A stretch of 64,000 nucleotides of DNA from CANKHA01 sp963731585 (GTDB taxonomy: Bacteria; Pseudomonadota; Alphaproteobacteria; Rhizobiales; Xanthobacteraceae): assembly GCA_963731585.1 (NCBI GenBank), contig CAVSWC010000011.1:62001-126000 (forward strand). Direction: 5' to 3'. The notes below the pieces were generated by a model that was not told the DNA's origin, searched no databases, and saw only the letters and a list, made by a program, of their open reading frames with translations. Each line of letters opens with the position of its first letter. Position 1 is the stretch's first letter. Both the position numbers and the translations under genes were made by a program. Of this stretch, positions 9,042-18,471 are shown in pieces.

Positions 9042-11005
9042 TCAACGCGGCTGGGTGACAGTGTCGAGGAGGGCCGGCTGGCCGCTCTTCACCACCTCGA
9101 CCGCTTTCTTCAAGGCCGGCCCAAGTTCCTTCGGATCGGTGATCGGTCCCATCGCCCACACGCCCATCGATTTCGCGAGACTGGCGTAATCGATGTTCGG
9201 GTTCTCGATGCAGCATCCGACCGGGCCCATCGTCTTGCCGAGGTTGGCCACGCGGTTGCGCCGGTTGGACAGGCGCTGCAGATGCATGACTTCCTGATGG
9301 TAGCCGCGGTTATTGTGCATGATCGTCAGCAGCGGGATGTCATGATGCGCGGCGGTCCACAGCGCGCCCGGCGCGTACATCATGTCGCCGTCGCCCTGGA
9401 ACGACACGGAGAAGCGGCCAAGCGCCTTGCCGCCATGCGCGGCGCCGACGGAAGCTGGCAGGCCATAGCCGAGGCCGGAACCGCCGGAGGTGCCCAAGAA
9501 GCGATAATGCTTGTCCATGTCGAAAATCCGCGCAGCCCATTGGCGGATATTGCCGCCCTGCACGAGTGACCAGTCCTGGTCCTTGATCGCCGCCCAGGTC
9601 TCCGCACACACCCGCGAGGTGTTGATGCGGGCTCGCGTCCCAGCCGAGCGCCGCCTGCTCCCGCAGCCGCTCGCGGTCCTTTTTCCAGGCCTCCTTCATG
9701 GCCTGCCCACGCTTCTCGAAGGCATCTTTCTTGTCGGCCGGGATCGCAGCCCGTAATGCTTCGATCAATGCAGGCAGCGAGGTCTGCGAGTTGCCCGCCA
9801 TGGCGATGTCGACCGGCTGATAGCGCTGGAAGTCCTGGAAATTGGATTTGGTCAGGAGGTCGACGCCGCTGATGGTGATCAGCTTGGCGTTCGGCCTGAT
9901 CCGCTTTTCCTGCAGACCGTGGCCATGATTCTCGCCATTGTCGATCCACTGGTTGACGGTGTTCCAGAAGTCGGAGCATTCCAGCCCGAGGATCACGTCG
10001 GCATTGCGGATCAGCTGTCTGGCCGCCCTGACTTTGATTCAGGTGATGCCGATTAGGCATGTTCATGCGGCCGCCCTGGTCGACCACTGGAACCTGGATC
10101 AGCTCCGCGAGCGTGACCAGGTTGTTCACGCCTTCCTGGTTGCGCGCCATGCGGTCGACGACGATGACCGGACGTTCGGCATTCACGAGAAGCTTTGCGG
10201 CTTCGCGCAGCGCGCCGACATCGGCCTGCGCCGGCGTGGGCGTGGTGTATTTCGGGATAAAGAGGTCGGGGCTTTCCACCGGCGTCTGCTGAATGCCGGC
10301 ATCGAGCGAAATCAGCACCGGCCCATAAGGCGGCGTCATCATCGCCTTATAGGCGCGCACGAAGGATTGCGCGAAATGCTGTTGCGAGACCGGCGCGTCG
10401 TCCCATTTGGTGTAGTCGCGCACCAGAACGCCGATGTCCTGAGCGGAATGGTAGGTCGGCGTCCCGGGCGGGCGCTTGGCGGCATCGAGGTCATTGCCGC
10501 CGATGATCATCAGCGGTACGCGATCACACCAGGCATTGTAGACCGCCATGGTCGCGTGCATCAGGCCGACCGTACCGTGGCACATCATCATCTGCGGCTT
10601 GCCGGTGGCCTTGAAATAACCGTGGCACATCGCCGTTGAGGATTCTTCATGCATGCAGGTGATGAACTCCGGCATCGTGTTCTTGCCGTAGTTGATCAGC
10701 GATTCATGCAAGCCGCGGAAGCTCGAGGCCGGATTGGAATAAACGTAATCGATATTCAGCGATTTGATCACGTCGACCATGAAATCGGAGCCGGGCCGGC
10801 CATGGCTCTTTGCGCTGGAGTCGTGCACGGCGCCGGTTTCCACCGCGATCTCATGCGCGGTCGGCGGCAGCACGGCGGGAAGCCGGCCGGCGTTGGCAGG
10901 CGTGGGCGCCGCCTTCGCGGTTTTGATGGATGCCGCGCTGGCGCCTGCTACCGCGACGCCGGCGAGAAATTTGCGCCGGTCGACTTTGGTCTCTGAAGCT
11001 TTCAT
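9042..11005 (-). CDS. Tat-exported thiamine-diphosphate-dependent enzyme (acetolactate-synthase-like), two frameshifts
   Basis: About 650 residues once two one-base shifts (near 10025 and 9632) are repaired. The N-terminus carries a twin-arginine signal (DRRKFLAGVAVAGASAAS), so the folded, cofactor-loaded protein should be exported. The N-terminal Pyr domain keeps the catalytic Glu region (ITCMHEESSTAMCHGYFKA). A central domain contains AAKLLVNAERPVIVVDRMA. The C-terminal PP domain has the ThDP motif from GDGDMMYAPGAL to MHNNRGYH. This is the three-domain plan of acetolactate synthase, benzoylformate decarboxylase and related enzymes. An exported member is unusual. The substrate is unknown; the coupled cytochrome gene suggests oxidation of a periplasmic 2-oxoacid, aldehyde or similar compound. 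Confidence 0.85.
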
Positions 11006-11276
11006 GAATGCCTCCCGCGGTGTGTGCTCATTTTAAAGGGCAGCGTTGCAGCGACGTGCTTCCATCGTCGGTTGGGTGCTAGCATCCTGCGATTATTCCG
11101 GTGCCGCAATCGAAAAAAGACCTTTGACGCGTTTTCACAGGTGGAAGGGTGACCGAAGGGGAGCAAAACGGCCGCAGGATGCCGTCATGGGCCGCACTTC
11201 GGCGGGCGCTACGCTACGGCCACGCCGTTTCTGGCCCCAGTCGTCTTTTTGCTGCGGCGCAGCCGGGAAGTCGCGT

Positions 11277-11579
11277 ATGGGCTTGCTCGATCTTAGGCAT
11301 GTACTGATCCACGGCCGGGTGCAGGGTGTCGGCTACCGCGCCTGGACGGAAGACGCCGCGCGTGAGCTCGGCCTGCAAGGCTGGGTGCGCAACCGTCGCA
11401 ACGGAGCGGTGGAAGCGGTGTTCGCCGGTTCCGGCGAAGACGTCGCGAAAATGATCGAGGCCTGCCGGCAAGGGCCCTACGGCGCGCATGTTACCGGGAT
11501 CGATCAGCGCCCCGGCACATCGGAAGACTTGGCGATGCGCCGGACCGGCGAAGAATTCTCGGTGCTGCCGACGGTTTAA
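11277..11579 (+). CDS. acylphosphatase
   Basis: 100 residues from the ATG at 11277. Hydrolyses the carboxyl-phosphate bond of acylphosphates. The active-site loop GRVQGVGYRAW with its catalytic Arg, and the Asn in WVRNRRNGAVEAV, are both present. Length is normal for the family (90-100 residues). An in-frame upstream extension to 11046 lacks family content and is not used. The C-terminus converges on lipB, which ends 3 bases downstream. Confidence 0.9.
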   Translation: MGLLDLRHVLIHGRVQGVGYRAWTEDAARELGLQGWVRNRRNGAVEAVFAGSGEDVAKMIEACRQGPYGAHVTGIDQRPGTSEDLAMRRTGEEFSVLPTV

Positions 11580-11582
11580 GGC

Positions 11583-12324
11583 TCAAGCTTGCTCCGCGAA
11601 CGGAACAGCATGCAGTGCGGCGTCGCGCGTCGTGCCAAACAATGGCTCAAATTCCCGCCGCAGCGCCTCATCCACCTCTGTCATGCTCGCGGTCACGCCG
11701 AGATCACGCAGGCTGGTGACGCCGTAGCGCCTGTCGGAGACACCGCAGGCCAGAATGCCGGCGTAATGCGTCAGGTCGGGCGCGACATTGAGCGCGATGC
11801 CGTGCAGGCTGACCCAGCGCTTCAGCCGGATGCCGATGGCGGCGATCTTGTCCTCATAGCCGTCGCCCTTATCGGGCCGGGGCACCCAGACGCCGATGCG
11901 ATCTTCGCGCCGCTCGCCCTGCACACCGAAGCGAAGCCAGCGCGCGGATGATCCATTCTTCCAGCGTCGCCACATAGCGCCGCACGTCGGGCGCGCGGCG
12001 GTTGAGGTCGAGCATCAGGTAGGCCACCCGCTGCCCCGGCCCGTGATAGGTGAACTGCCCGCCGCGGCCGGTGGCGTGCACCGGAAAGCGGGGCTCGATC
12101 AGCTCCTCCGGCCGCGCGCTGGTGCCGGAAGTATAAAGAGGAGGATGCTCGAGCAGCCAGACCAGCTCCGGCGCCTGGCCGGCCAGAATCGCCGCAGCCC
12201 GGGCCTCCATGGCCGCCAGCGCGGCTTCATAGGAAACGAGTGCCGCGCTCAGCCGCCATTCGGCCGCAGGCGATTGCGGGCCGGTTCTCAGGCCCAAAAC
12301 CAGATCGTTGCGCGCGTCAACCAC
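11583..12324 (-). CDS. lipB: octanoyltransferase LipB, frameshifted
   Basis: Transfers octanoate from acyl carrier protein to lipoyl domains, the first step of lipoate assembly. The N-terminal part has LVWLLEHPPLYTSGTSA and the RGGQFTYHGPGQRVAYLMLD motif. Near 11937 the frame shifts by one base, after EEWIIRALA. The other frame carries on with RFGVQGERREDRIGVWV, the KIAAIGIRLKRWVSLHG segment with the catalytic Lys, and the ILACGV segment with the catalytic Cys. The joined length of about 246 residues is normal. Because this gene is normally essential or nearly so and both halves are conserved, I attribute the shift to sequence error. Confidence 0.9.
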
Positions 12325-12450
12325 CCGCCGACCATACCATAGTGACCTAAAAATCCCGCCTTTCTCCGGCCTTGTCGCCCGCAGGCCGATTTGTTACATC
12401 GTGCCCGTCACCGAAACGCGAGCCTCACAGGCCAGCGTTCATCCCAGCAT

Positions 12451-12535
12451 GCGGCCATGGCGGAATTGGTAGACGCGCTAGCTTGAGGTGCTAGTGGGGC
12501 AACCCGTGGAGGTTCGAGTCCTCTTGGCCGCACCA
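12451..12535 (+). tRNA. tRNA-Leu, anticodon GAG
   Basis: 85 bases. The acceptor stem pairs GCGGCCA (12451-12457) with TGGCCGC (12525-12531), followed by an encoded ACCA end. The anticodon stem CTAGC/GCTAG encloses the loop TTGAGGT with anticodon GAG at 12485-12487. The long variable arm of a class II tRNA follows, and the T arm holds GGTTCGAGTCC. It decodes CUC (and CUU) leucine codons. Confidence 0.97.
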
Positions 12536-12588
12536 GCCTGGACGAATTTAGTCCCGGCGCTTTCATCAGTTCCGCGCTGATCAAGCAA

Positions 12589-14384
12589 TCACTGCAGGTC
12601 AAGCGGTTGATAACGACCGCTCTCGTCGAGTTGCGTGCCCCACACTTTGTGTACGCCCTGGTGCTCCGAACGACTGAAGCTCACGGGCGTCCCGAGCCCA
12701 ATGTCGAGGTCCCGGAGATTCTCGAGAGTGTCGACCAGTTTTTCGGTGTCGAGCTCAGAGCCATTTCGTTTCAGCGCTTCGATCAACACGTTGGCCGCCA
12801 CGTAGCCTTCGAGAGACACGTAGTCCGCTGCCTCCCCCGGCAAGTATTTGGCGAGGGCGGATTTATAACCGAGGACCAACGACGAGTGGCCCTCGAGGGC
12901 CGGCACCACCTGCGTCACGATGACTCCTTTTGCAAACCTTTTGCCCAGAAGCATCAGCTCGCTGGCTAACGCGGTGCTGCCCACGAAAGAAACGCTCGCA
13001 TAAATCATATCTGGGGAGGAATCGCGCGTCTTCTCAATGAATTTAGCCGCGGCTCGATAAGTGGGCACCATGATCACCGCTTTTATCGGGATGCGGCTCT
13101 TTCGGAGTTGCTCGACGGCGGCATCCACGTCCACGGTATTGCGCTGGTAATTGAGCCGCAAAATTGCGTTGTCTTTGCCTCCGAGCGAACGGATAGCTTT
13201 GGCGGCGCCGGCGAAACCCGAGTTCGCCGTAAGAATCCTGCTGAGCAAACACCGCGATCTGGTCGGTCCTTAGCCGTTTAACCTTGACCAGATAGTGCAC
13301 CGTGGCGGCGGTCTCTTCAGCGTAGCTGGCGCGGTAGTTGAAAACATAGCGGTCAGGTGGATCGTTCCTAAGCAAGCCGGCGCCGGTAAATGCACCGAAA
13401 AACAGCATCTTTCGCTCAAGGGCGTAGGGCAACCCGACCGCCGCCGTGGGTGTTCCCACGTTGCCGACTATTCCGAAAACTTGGTCGTTTTCGTAGAGCT
13501 GCTTCATTGTTACGGCTGTCCGAGAGGGCTCATAGCCGTCGTCTGCCGCAATGAGCCGGAGCTGCCGGCCGTGCACCCCGCCATCAGCGTTGGCCACTTT
13601 GAACGCAGCCTCGATGCCCAGTCTCATATTCTGTCCGAGTTCCTTGGCCGGACCACTGAATGCTGCGGAAATCCCAAACCGAATTTCACTGTCGGAGACG
13701 CCACGAACGAGAGTTCTTGACGGCACTTCGTTCTGGCCCGACCGCCGCTTGCTGCTGCATTGGCCAGCTTGCGAAAGACTGCCCAACAGTAGCCTCTGCG
13801 GGTTGCCCCACAGAAGCGGCTGCTGGCTGTGCACCAGGGGTCGATACCAGCGCCGGAAGGTAAGTTGCGGCAACTTGCGCGGCCGGATAGACCCGTTCAG
13901 TCGACGGAACGTTGTTCCGCGGCACCACATCAGAGTTAGAAATTTGGACTGTTCGTGACACGGTATCGAATAGCGCGTGGACGTATTGCGATATCGGTTT
14001 TGCGAAAATGACCGCCGATGCGCCGACGGCGGTAAACGTGATGACAAGTGCAATCCGGCCAATCAACGTTGACGTTCCATTCTCTACCCGATGCGGAGGC
14101 GGCGGCAGCCGAACGGGGTCGGACCGGCCGATCAACGTTGACGTCCCAGTCTCCAACCGGTGCGCAGGCCGCGGCGGCCGGACGGGTTCTTGCCATGAAG
14201 CAAAATCGGATGTGGTCCGCCGATCCTGATGCTCCCTGCCGGGCACAGGATCAGTTGGTCCTGAAGCGACATACTGCCTTTCGGCGGGTTTTTCGGCAGA
14301 AGACGATGGCGCCGGATCGCGCAACCGTCTGGGGACGTATTTATTATAATCGGGTGCGTCGTCATCCCGTTGTTCATCACTCAT
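12589..14384 (-). CDS. membrane-anchored periplasmic substrate-binding protein (Leu/Ile/Val-binding type) with cytoplasmic Pro-rich tail, two frameshifts
   Basis: Start chosen at MSDEQRDDDAPDYNKYVPRR, which follows a strong GGGAGGGG site. About 110 residues of charged, Pro-rich sequence hold a partial duplication (two TSTLIGR copies). One transmembrane helix comes next (IALVITFTAVGASAVIFA), then a Pro/Ala linker. After a shift near 13722 the periplasmic-binding fold begins (SEIRFGISAAFSGPAKELGQ), with IVGNVGTPTAAVGLP and DQIAVFAQQDSYGE. After a second shift near 13216 it continues as GFAGAAKAIRSLGG to the end at DLQ. Ordinary ABC receptors have a cleavable signal or lipobox, not a long cytoplasmic tail. 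No ABC permease or ATPase is adjacent, which suggests sensing or scaffolding rather than transport. Confidence 0.78.
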
Positions 14385-14678
14385 GATCCCCTCCCTACGC
14401 ACGACTACCTGATCAGATTTATCTCCGCCTTCATTTACCCCGTCGTCCGCTGGTACAATTGTGCAGGCGCGATTTAGTCCTAACCATGGCGGTGATGCGC
14501 CCTCGGCAAGGCCGCATTCGATTCAGTGTTTCGGAGAGCAACGGGCTACGGGGTTGGCGGCGATGCGGCAGATGAGAACCACCTAGGTCCTCTTTTGCTC
14601 GCACGTCGCATAACGGTTTGGAGTTTGGCTAAAACACATTTATGGCCCGCATCCTTCGGCTGCTGTGAGCGGCCGTTC

Positions 14679-15455
14679 TCATGGGCACGTGGGCTCGCAG
14701 GCGTTAGGGTGGAGTTGCACAAGGTTCCCGGAGACCTGTCCGAATCCCCCGTTGTTGCGGATCAGGATATTGCTGCCATAGCCGGTGCTTGCGCCGGTAG
14801 CCCCAATTCCTTGGACGCCGTTCCCGACGATCACATTTCCGAGCACCATGCCGCCTCCGTTGTGCACCTGGATGCCTGCGGCGGTGTTTCCGGTAATGAC
14901 GTTCTGCTCGATCAAGCACGTGAGGAGGCAGATAATGCCGGTGTGGCCGTTTGCGATCGTGCTGTTGCGAACTACGCCGTCCGCCGGGAGGAATACGCCA
15001 TTCCCACCAGAAAGAATCCGCATGTCCTCGACAACGCTGCGCGCAAGGGAATTGTAAACGCCCCAATTCTTGAAGCCCGTAATCGTGCCATTCACTACCC
15101 GGAGCCCGCCTACGCCGCGCCCTATCACGCCAGATAGCGCCTGCCCGGAAACCTCGCTGCTGATGGTAAAGCCGTTGAGATTGACGGTAACGTCATTTGC
15201 AGTCGCTTCAATGCCGCTCTGTTCCGCCGGCACTCTGAGATTGCCGGCGAGCTTGTAGCGGCCAGGCCGGCTTAGCGTCGCTGGAAAGCCCGCCGCATCG
15301 CCCGGCGTGATACCGCCGGCATTGACTGTCGCCTGATCGATGAGGATCTCGCCGTCCACCGCGGCGGCAGGACATGCGAGCAGAGCGGCACTCAATGCCG
15401 CGATAACGACTGAACCTCTTACCGCTTGCGGCCGCTCGCTCATGGTCTTCCTCAT
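14679..15455 (-). CDS. secreted right-handed parallel beta-helix protein 1 (of 3 tandem paralogues)
   Basis: About 258 residues. The start at 15455 (MRKTMSERP) lies in an ATGA overlap with the stop of the next paralogue upstream. A signal peptide ends near CPAAAVDG. The mature protein opens with DGEILIDQATVNAGGITPGD and a SRPGRYKLAGNL segment, followed by repeated short Asn-rich turns typical of pectate-lyase-like beta-helices (VTVNLNGFTI, VVNGTITGF, IEQNVITGN, VLGNVIVGN). It ends HPNACEPTCP, a two-Cys tail shared by all three paralogues. Helices of this type bind or cleave polysaccharide; no catalytic residues can be assigned, so the function stays open. Confidence 0.82.
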   Translation of the reverse strand: MRKTMSERPQAVRGSVVIAALSAALLACPAAAVDGEILIDQATVNAGGITPGDAAGFPATLSRPGRYKLAGNLRVPAEQSGIEATANDVTVNLNGFTISSEVSGQALSGVIGRGVGGLRVVNGTITGFKNWGVYNSLARSVVEDMRILSGGNGVFLPADGVVRNSTIANGHTGIICLLTCLIEQNVITGNTAAGIQVHNGGGMVLGNVIVGNGVQGIGATGASTGYGSNILIRNNGGFGQVSGNLVQLHPNACEPTCP

Positions 15456-16234
15456 GGGCACGCCGGATTACACACATTCGGATGGAGCTGAAAGGCAAGC
15501 CCGGACACTTGTCCGGCGGAGCCATTGTTAATGAACATGTTGTTGCCGTAGCCCGTCCAGCCCGAACTCAGTAGCGCGGCCGAGCCGTTGCCCACGATGA
15601 CGTTCCCGAGCACAGCGCTGCCGTCTGCCTCCATCGAGACTCCGGCGCCAATATTCCCGGTGATGACGTTGTTTTCGATCAGGCACATGCCGAAGCACCT
15701 CACGCCGGGATTCGGATCGGGAAATGAGGAGTTGCTGTTTGCGATCGTGCTATTGCGAACCTGGCTCTCGTCAGCAAGCTCCAGGTTGCTGCCATTGGAA
15801 ATGATCCGCATGTTTTCGATCACGCCGAGCCCCGGAGATTTGATGATACCGCTGCCGGAAAATCCCGTGACCGTGCCGTTCATCACGCGCAGCAAGCCGT
15901 CGCCACCCGGGCCCAGCGCGACGATTCCCGAGGCGGCCTCCCCCGGCGGATTGCTCCTGATCGTGAAGCCATTGAGATCAATCGTCACCTCTTTGGCCGT
16001 GACCTCGATGCCGTTCACCAGCGCCGGCACGACGAGGTTGCTGCTCAACTTGTAGCGGCCCGGCCGGCTCAGCGTCGCTGGAAAGCCCGCCGCATCGCCC
16101 GGCGTGATGCCGCCGGCAACGACCTTCGCCTGATCGATGAGGATTTCGCCGTCCACTGCGGCGACCGGAAACACCGCGAGCGCAAGGGAGGCTACAGCGA
16201 GTGCTGCTGCGATCGCATGCGTCGGCGTGATCAT
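15452..16234 (-). CDS. secreted right-handed parallel beta-helix protein 2
   Basis: 260 residues starting MITPTHAIAAAL, with GGAG just upstream; an ATG 12 bases earlier is possible. A signal peptide ends near FPVAAVDG. The mature N-terminus is nearly identical to paralogue 1 (DGEILIDQAKVVAGGITPGD, SRPGRYKLSSNL). The repeat turns (VTIDLNGFTI, VMNGTVTGF, IENNVITGN, VLGNVIVGN) and the tail HPNVCNPACP correspond one for one. Its stop overlaps the start of paralogue 1 by four bases, so the two are translationally coupled. It is 31 bases downstream of paralogue 3. The arrangement points to gene duplication and shared expression. Confidence 0.82.
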   Translation of the reverse strand: MITPTHAIAAALAVASLALAVFPVAAVDGEILIDQAKVVAGGITPGDAAGFPATLSRPGRYKLSSNLVVPALVNGIEVTAKEVTIDLNGFTIRSNPPGEAASGIVALGPGGDGLLRVMNGTVTGFSGSGIIKSPGLGVIENMRIISNGSNLELADESQVRNSTIANSNSSFPDPNPGVRCFGMCLIENNVITGNIGAGVSMEADGSAVLGNVIVGNGSAALLSSGWTGYGNNMFINNGSAGQVSGLAFQLHPNVCNPACP

Positions 16235-16265
16235 TGTTCGCTCCATCGGATGCTCAGCGCACAAG

Positions 16266-17022
16266 CTACGGACAGGCCGGGTCGCAGTAGTTCGGATGCA
16301 CGGCATTCTACAGGGCCTATGACAGACGAGCCGCCGAAGGTGCCGTTTCCGGTGATGGTATTGTTCGCAAAGCCCGTCCTTCCTTCCGCATAGATCGCAA
16401 ACAGGGTGTTGTTGGCGATGACATTTCCGAGCACGAGATGGCCGCCGGCATTGGTGAACAGCCCGATGCCCGACTCCGTCGTGGAGGCTGTAACGACGTT
16501 GCTCGCAATCAAGCACCTGCTGACGCAATAAATATTAATGCTTTCGTTTCCGGAGATCGTGCTCCTCAGCACCCGGCCGTTATTGTTGAGCCTCACGCCC
16601 ATGCCGCCGTTGTTCGTGATTTGCATATCCTGGATGATTGCGAAGCCGCGCGTCCTTATGCCGTCCGAGCTGAAATTTGCAATCGTGCCATTCATCACGG
16701 TGAGGCCATTGGCAGCGCCCGCGTTGATGCCAAAGTCTCCCCCGACGATCCTGAAGCCATTGAGATCCAGCGTCACGTTATCGCCGGTGATATTGAAAGC
16801 GTTTGTGCCCGCCGGGGCAGCGAGATTGCTGGTCAGCTTGTATTTGCCGCTGCGGTCGATCGTGACGGGAAATCCGGGATTGTCGGCTGGCGTGATGCCG
16901 CCTGCCAACGCTGCGGCTTGATTGATCAGCTCTTCGCCATCGAGCGCCGACGCTGAGGAAAGCGGCGTGAGCGCTATCGCTCCGATGATCAGGATGAGCC
17001 CAGCGCTTGAACGCGTGATCAT
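16266..17022 (-). CDS. secreted right-handed parallel beta-helix protein 3, frameshifted near C-terminus
   Basis: Starts MITRSSAGLILIIGA at 17022 after a GGAGG site; the signal peptide ends near SSASALDG. The sequence follows the family plan (DGEELINQAAALAGGITPAD, RSGKYKLTSNL, VTLDLNGFRI, VMNGTIANF, IASNVVTAS, VLGNVIANN) but is the most diverged of the three. Close to the end, about 16298, one extra base breaks the frame. With it removed the protein ends HPNYCDPACP at a TAG at 16266-16268, matching the tails of the other two. This is the first gene of the array in the direction of transcription. Confidence 0.8.
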
Positions 17023-17326
17023 TCCGTCCTCCCATCGCCACATGCCGAGAACAGGGAGATTATAAGAATGAGTCATTGCTGCCGCCAGCGAAATTGAACA
17101 GCCGCCCGAGGTCAGGGAGTTCCATGCGGCTGACCTGCCCGTCTTTATGGCCGAAGCCGGCTTGCAGAGCGCTTGTCCGGCATTGGCCCAATCCGAGCCG
17201 CCCCGCTGGGGCCCACAGCGGTAACCTCCTTCCTTCTCTACTGAATTGACGCTTTGTAGCCGTGAGGCGAAACTGGCCCGCCAGGCGGCGGCTTGCATCG
17301 GCCGACAGGCCAAAGGGAGGTGGCGG
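17023..17326. other. divergent intergenic region between beta-helix array and Bug receptor
   Basis: About 300 bases separate the starts of two divergent transcription units. It must hold promoters for both, but I could not pick clear -35/-10 boxes. No coding frame, RNA gene or repeat is supported. Confidence 0.5.
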
Positions 17327-18409
17327 ATGCGTTTGAAGAAGTTGCTGGTTGTGGCGACTGGCTTCGCCTTGACCTTGCCTGCACCTGCCGCAAAGGCCGA
17401 CGCCGTCGCCGACTTCTATCGCGGAAAAACCGTCGCGATGGTGGTCGGCACGCCAGCCGGCGGCGGCTACGATATCTATGCTCGTTTGCTGGTACGGCAT
17501 CTGGCGAAACACATCCCCGGCAATCCCACGATCATCGTTCAGAACAAGCCGGGGGCCGGCTCGGTCATTGCCGCCAACTACATCTACGAGGTGGCGCCGC
17601 AGGACGGCACCGTCATTCTGGCGGCCACCCGCACCGCGGCATTCGCCCAGCTCCTGGGCCAGTCGGGAACGCGCTACCTCGCCACCAAATTCAACTGGCT
17701 GGGCAGCATGAACAATGAGGTCGGCGTGATGGCGGTGTGGCACACCACGCCGGTCAAGACCGTCGAAGACGCCCGCAGGATCCCGGTGATCTTCGGAAGT
17801 GCGAGCATGGGCGGTGACGGCGATATCTATCCCGCCCTGATGAACAATACCCTCGACACCAAATTCAAGATCGTTCGCGGCTATGAGGGCAGCGGCGGCA
17901 TCGATCTCGCCATGCTGCGCGGCGAGGTGCAAGGCCAATCCAATTCCTACACCGCGCTGAAAAAATTCGCTCCGGACTGGCGGCAGAAGACGCATGTTCT
18001 TGTGCAGCTTTCGTTCAACAAGCATCCGGAGATGCCGGACATCCCGTTGATCTTTGAGTTTCTGAAGCCGGAATTTCTCAGGCCAGGATTGACGGTGGAA
18101 CAGGCTGAAACCGTGTGGCGGATCATGCTGATTCAGAAGGCGATGGGCCGGCCTTTCGCGGTCGGGCCGGACGTGCCCGCGGCGCGCGTGCAAGCCCTGC
18201 GGGCGGCATTCCTCGCGGTTCTGCGAGATCCGGAATTCCTGGCTGACGCGGAAAAGAGCCAGAGCGAAATCAATCCGGTGGACGGCGACGAAATCCAAAG
18301 GATGATTGCGACAATCAGTTCGGCCTCGAAGGCGGACATCGACAGGCTTAACGATGCGATCTCCTACAAGGACGACGCCAGCGCCAACAAAGGCGCGCCG
18401 AAGCCCTGA
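17327..18409 (+). CDS. Bug-type tripartite tricarboxylate transporter substrate-binding protein
   Basis: 360 residues from the ATG at 17327, with GGGAGG 6 bases upstream. A signal peptide (MRLKKLLVVATGFALTLPAP) precedes the mature start ADAVADFYRGKTVAMVVG. Bug-family hallmarks are the ligand loop TPAGGGYDIYARLLVRHL, the VQNKPGAGSVIAANYIY segment and the IVRGYEGSGGIDLAMLRGEV region. Such periplasmic receptors bind carboxylates and, when a TctA/TctB membrane pair is present, feed it. No membrane partner is in the window. It belongs to a branch diverged from the Bug protein at 51295. Confidence 0.87.
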   Translation: MRLKKLLVVATGFALTLPAPAAKADAVADFYRGKTVAMVVGTPAGGGYDIYARLLVRHLAKHIPGNPTIIVQNKPGAGSVIAANYIYEVAPQDGTVILAATRTAAFAQLLGQSGTRYLATKFNWLGSMNNEVGVMAVWHTTPVKTVEDARRIPVIFGSASMGGDGDIYPALMNNTLDTKFKIVRGYEGSGGIDLAMLRGEVQGQSNSYTALKKFAPDWRQKTHVLVQLSFNKHPEMPDIPLIFEFLKPEFLRPGLTVEQAETVWRIMLIQKAMGRPFAVGPDVPAARVQALRAAFLAVLRDPEFLADAEKSQSEINPVDGDEIQRMIATISSASKADIDRLNDAISYKDDASANKGAPKP

Positions 18410-18419
18410 CAGGCCAGTG

Positions 18420-18441
18420 CGATCTGTCCAGCCTCGCGCTG
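18420..18441 (+). repeat. left copy of a 22-bp direct repeat flanking the sugar ABC operon
   Basis: CGATCTGTCCAGCCT is identical to 22840-22854, and the next seven bases match at five positions. The copy lies 30 bases beyond the stop of the binding-protein gene. See the partner at 22840-22861. Confidence 0.5.
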
Positions 18442-18471
18442 GCACACCTCTAGGCCACCTGTTGACCGGTG

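Noticed and set aside
12451..12535. tRNA-Leu as an integration site for an island
   Set aside because: I found no second copy of the tRNA 3' end in the window and no integrase next to it.
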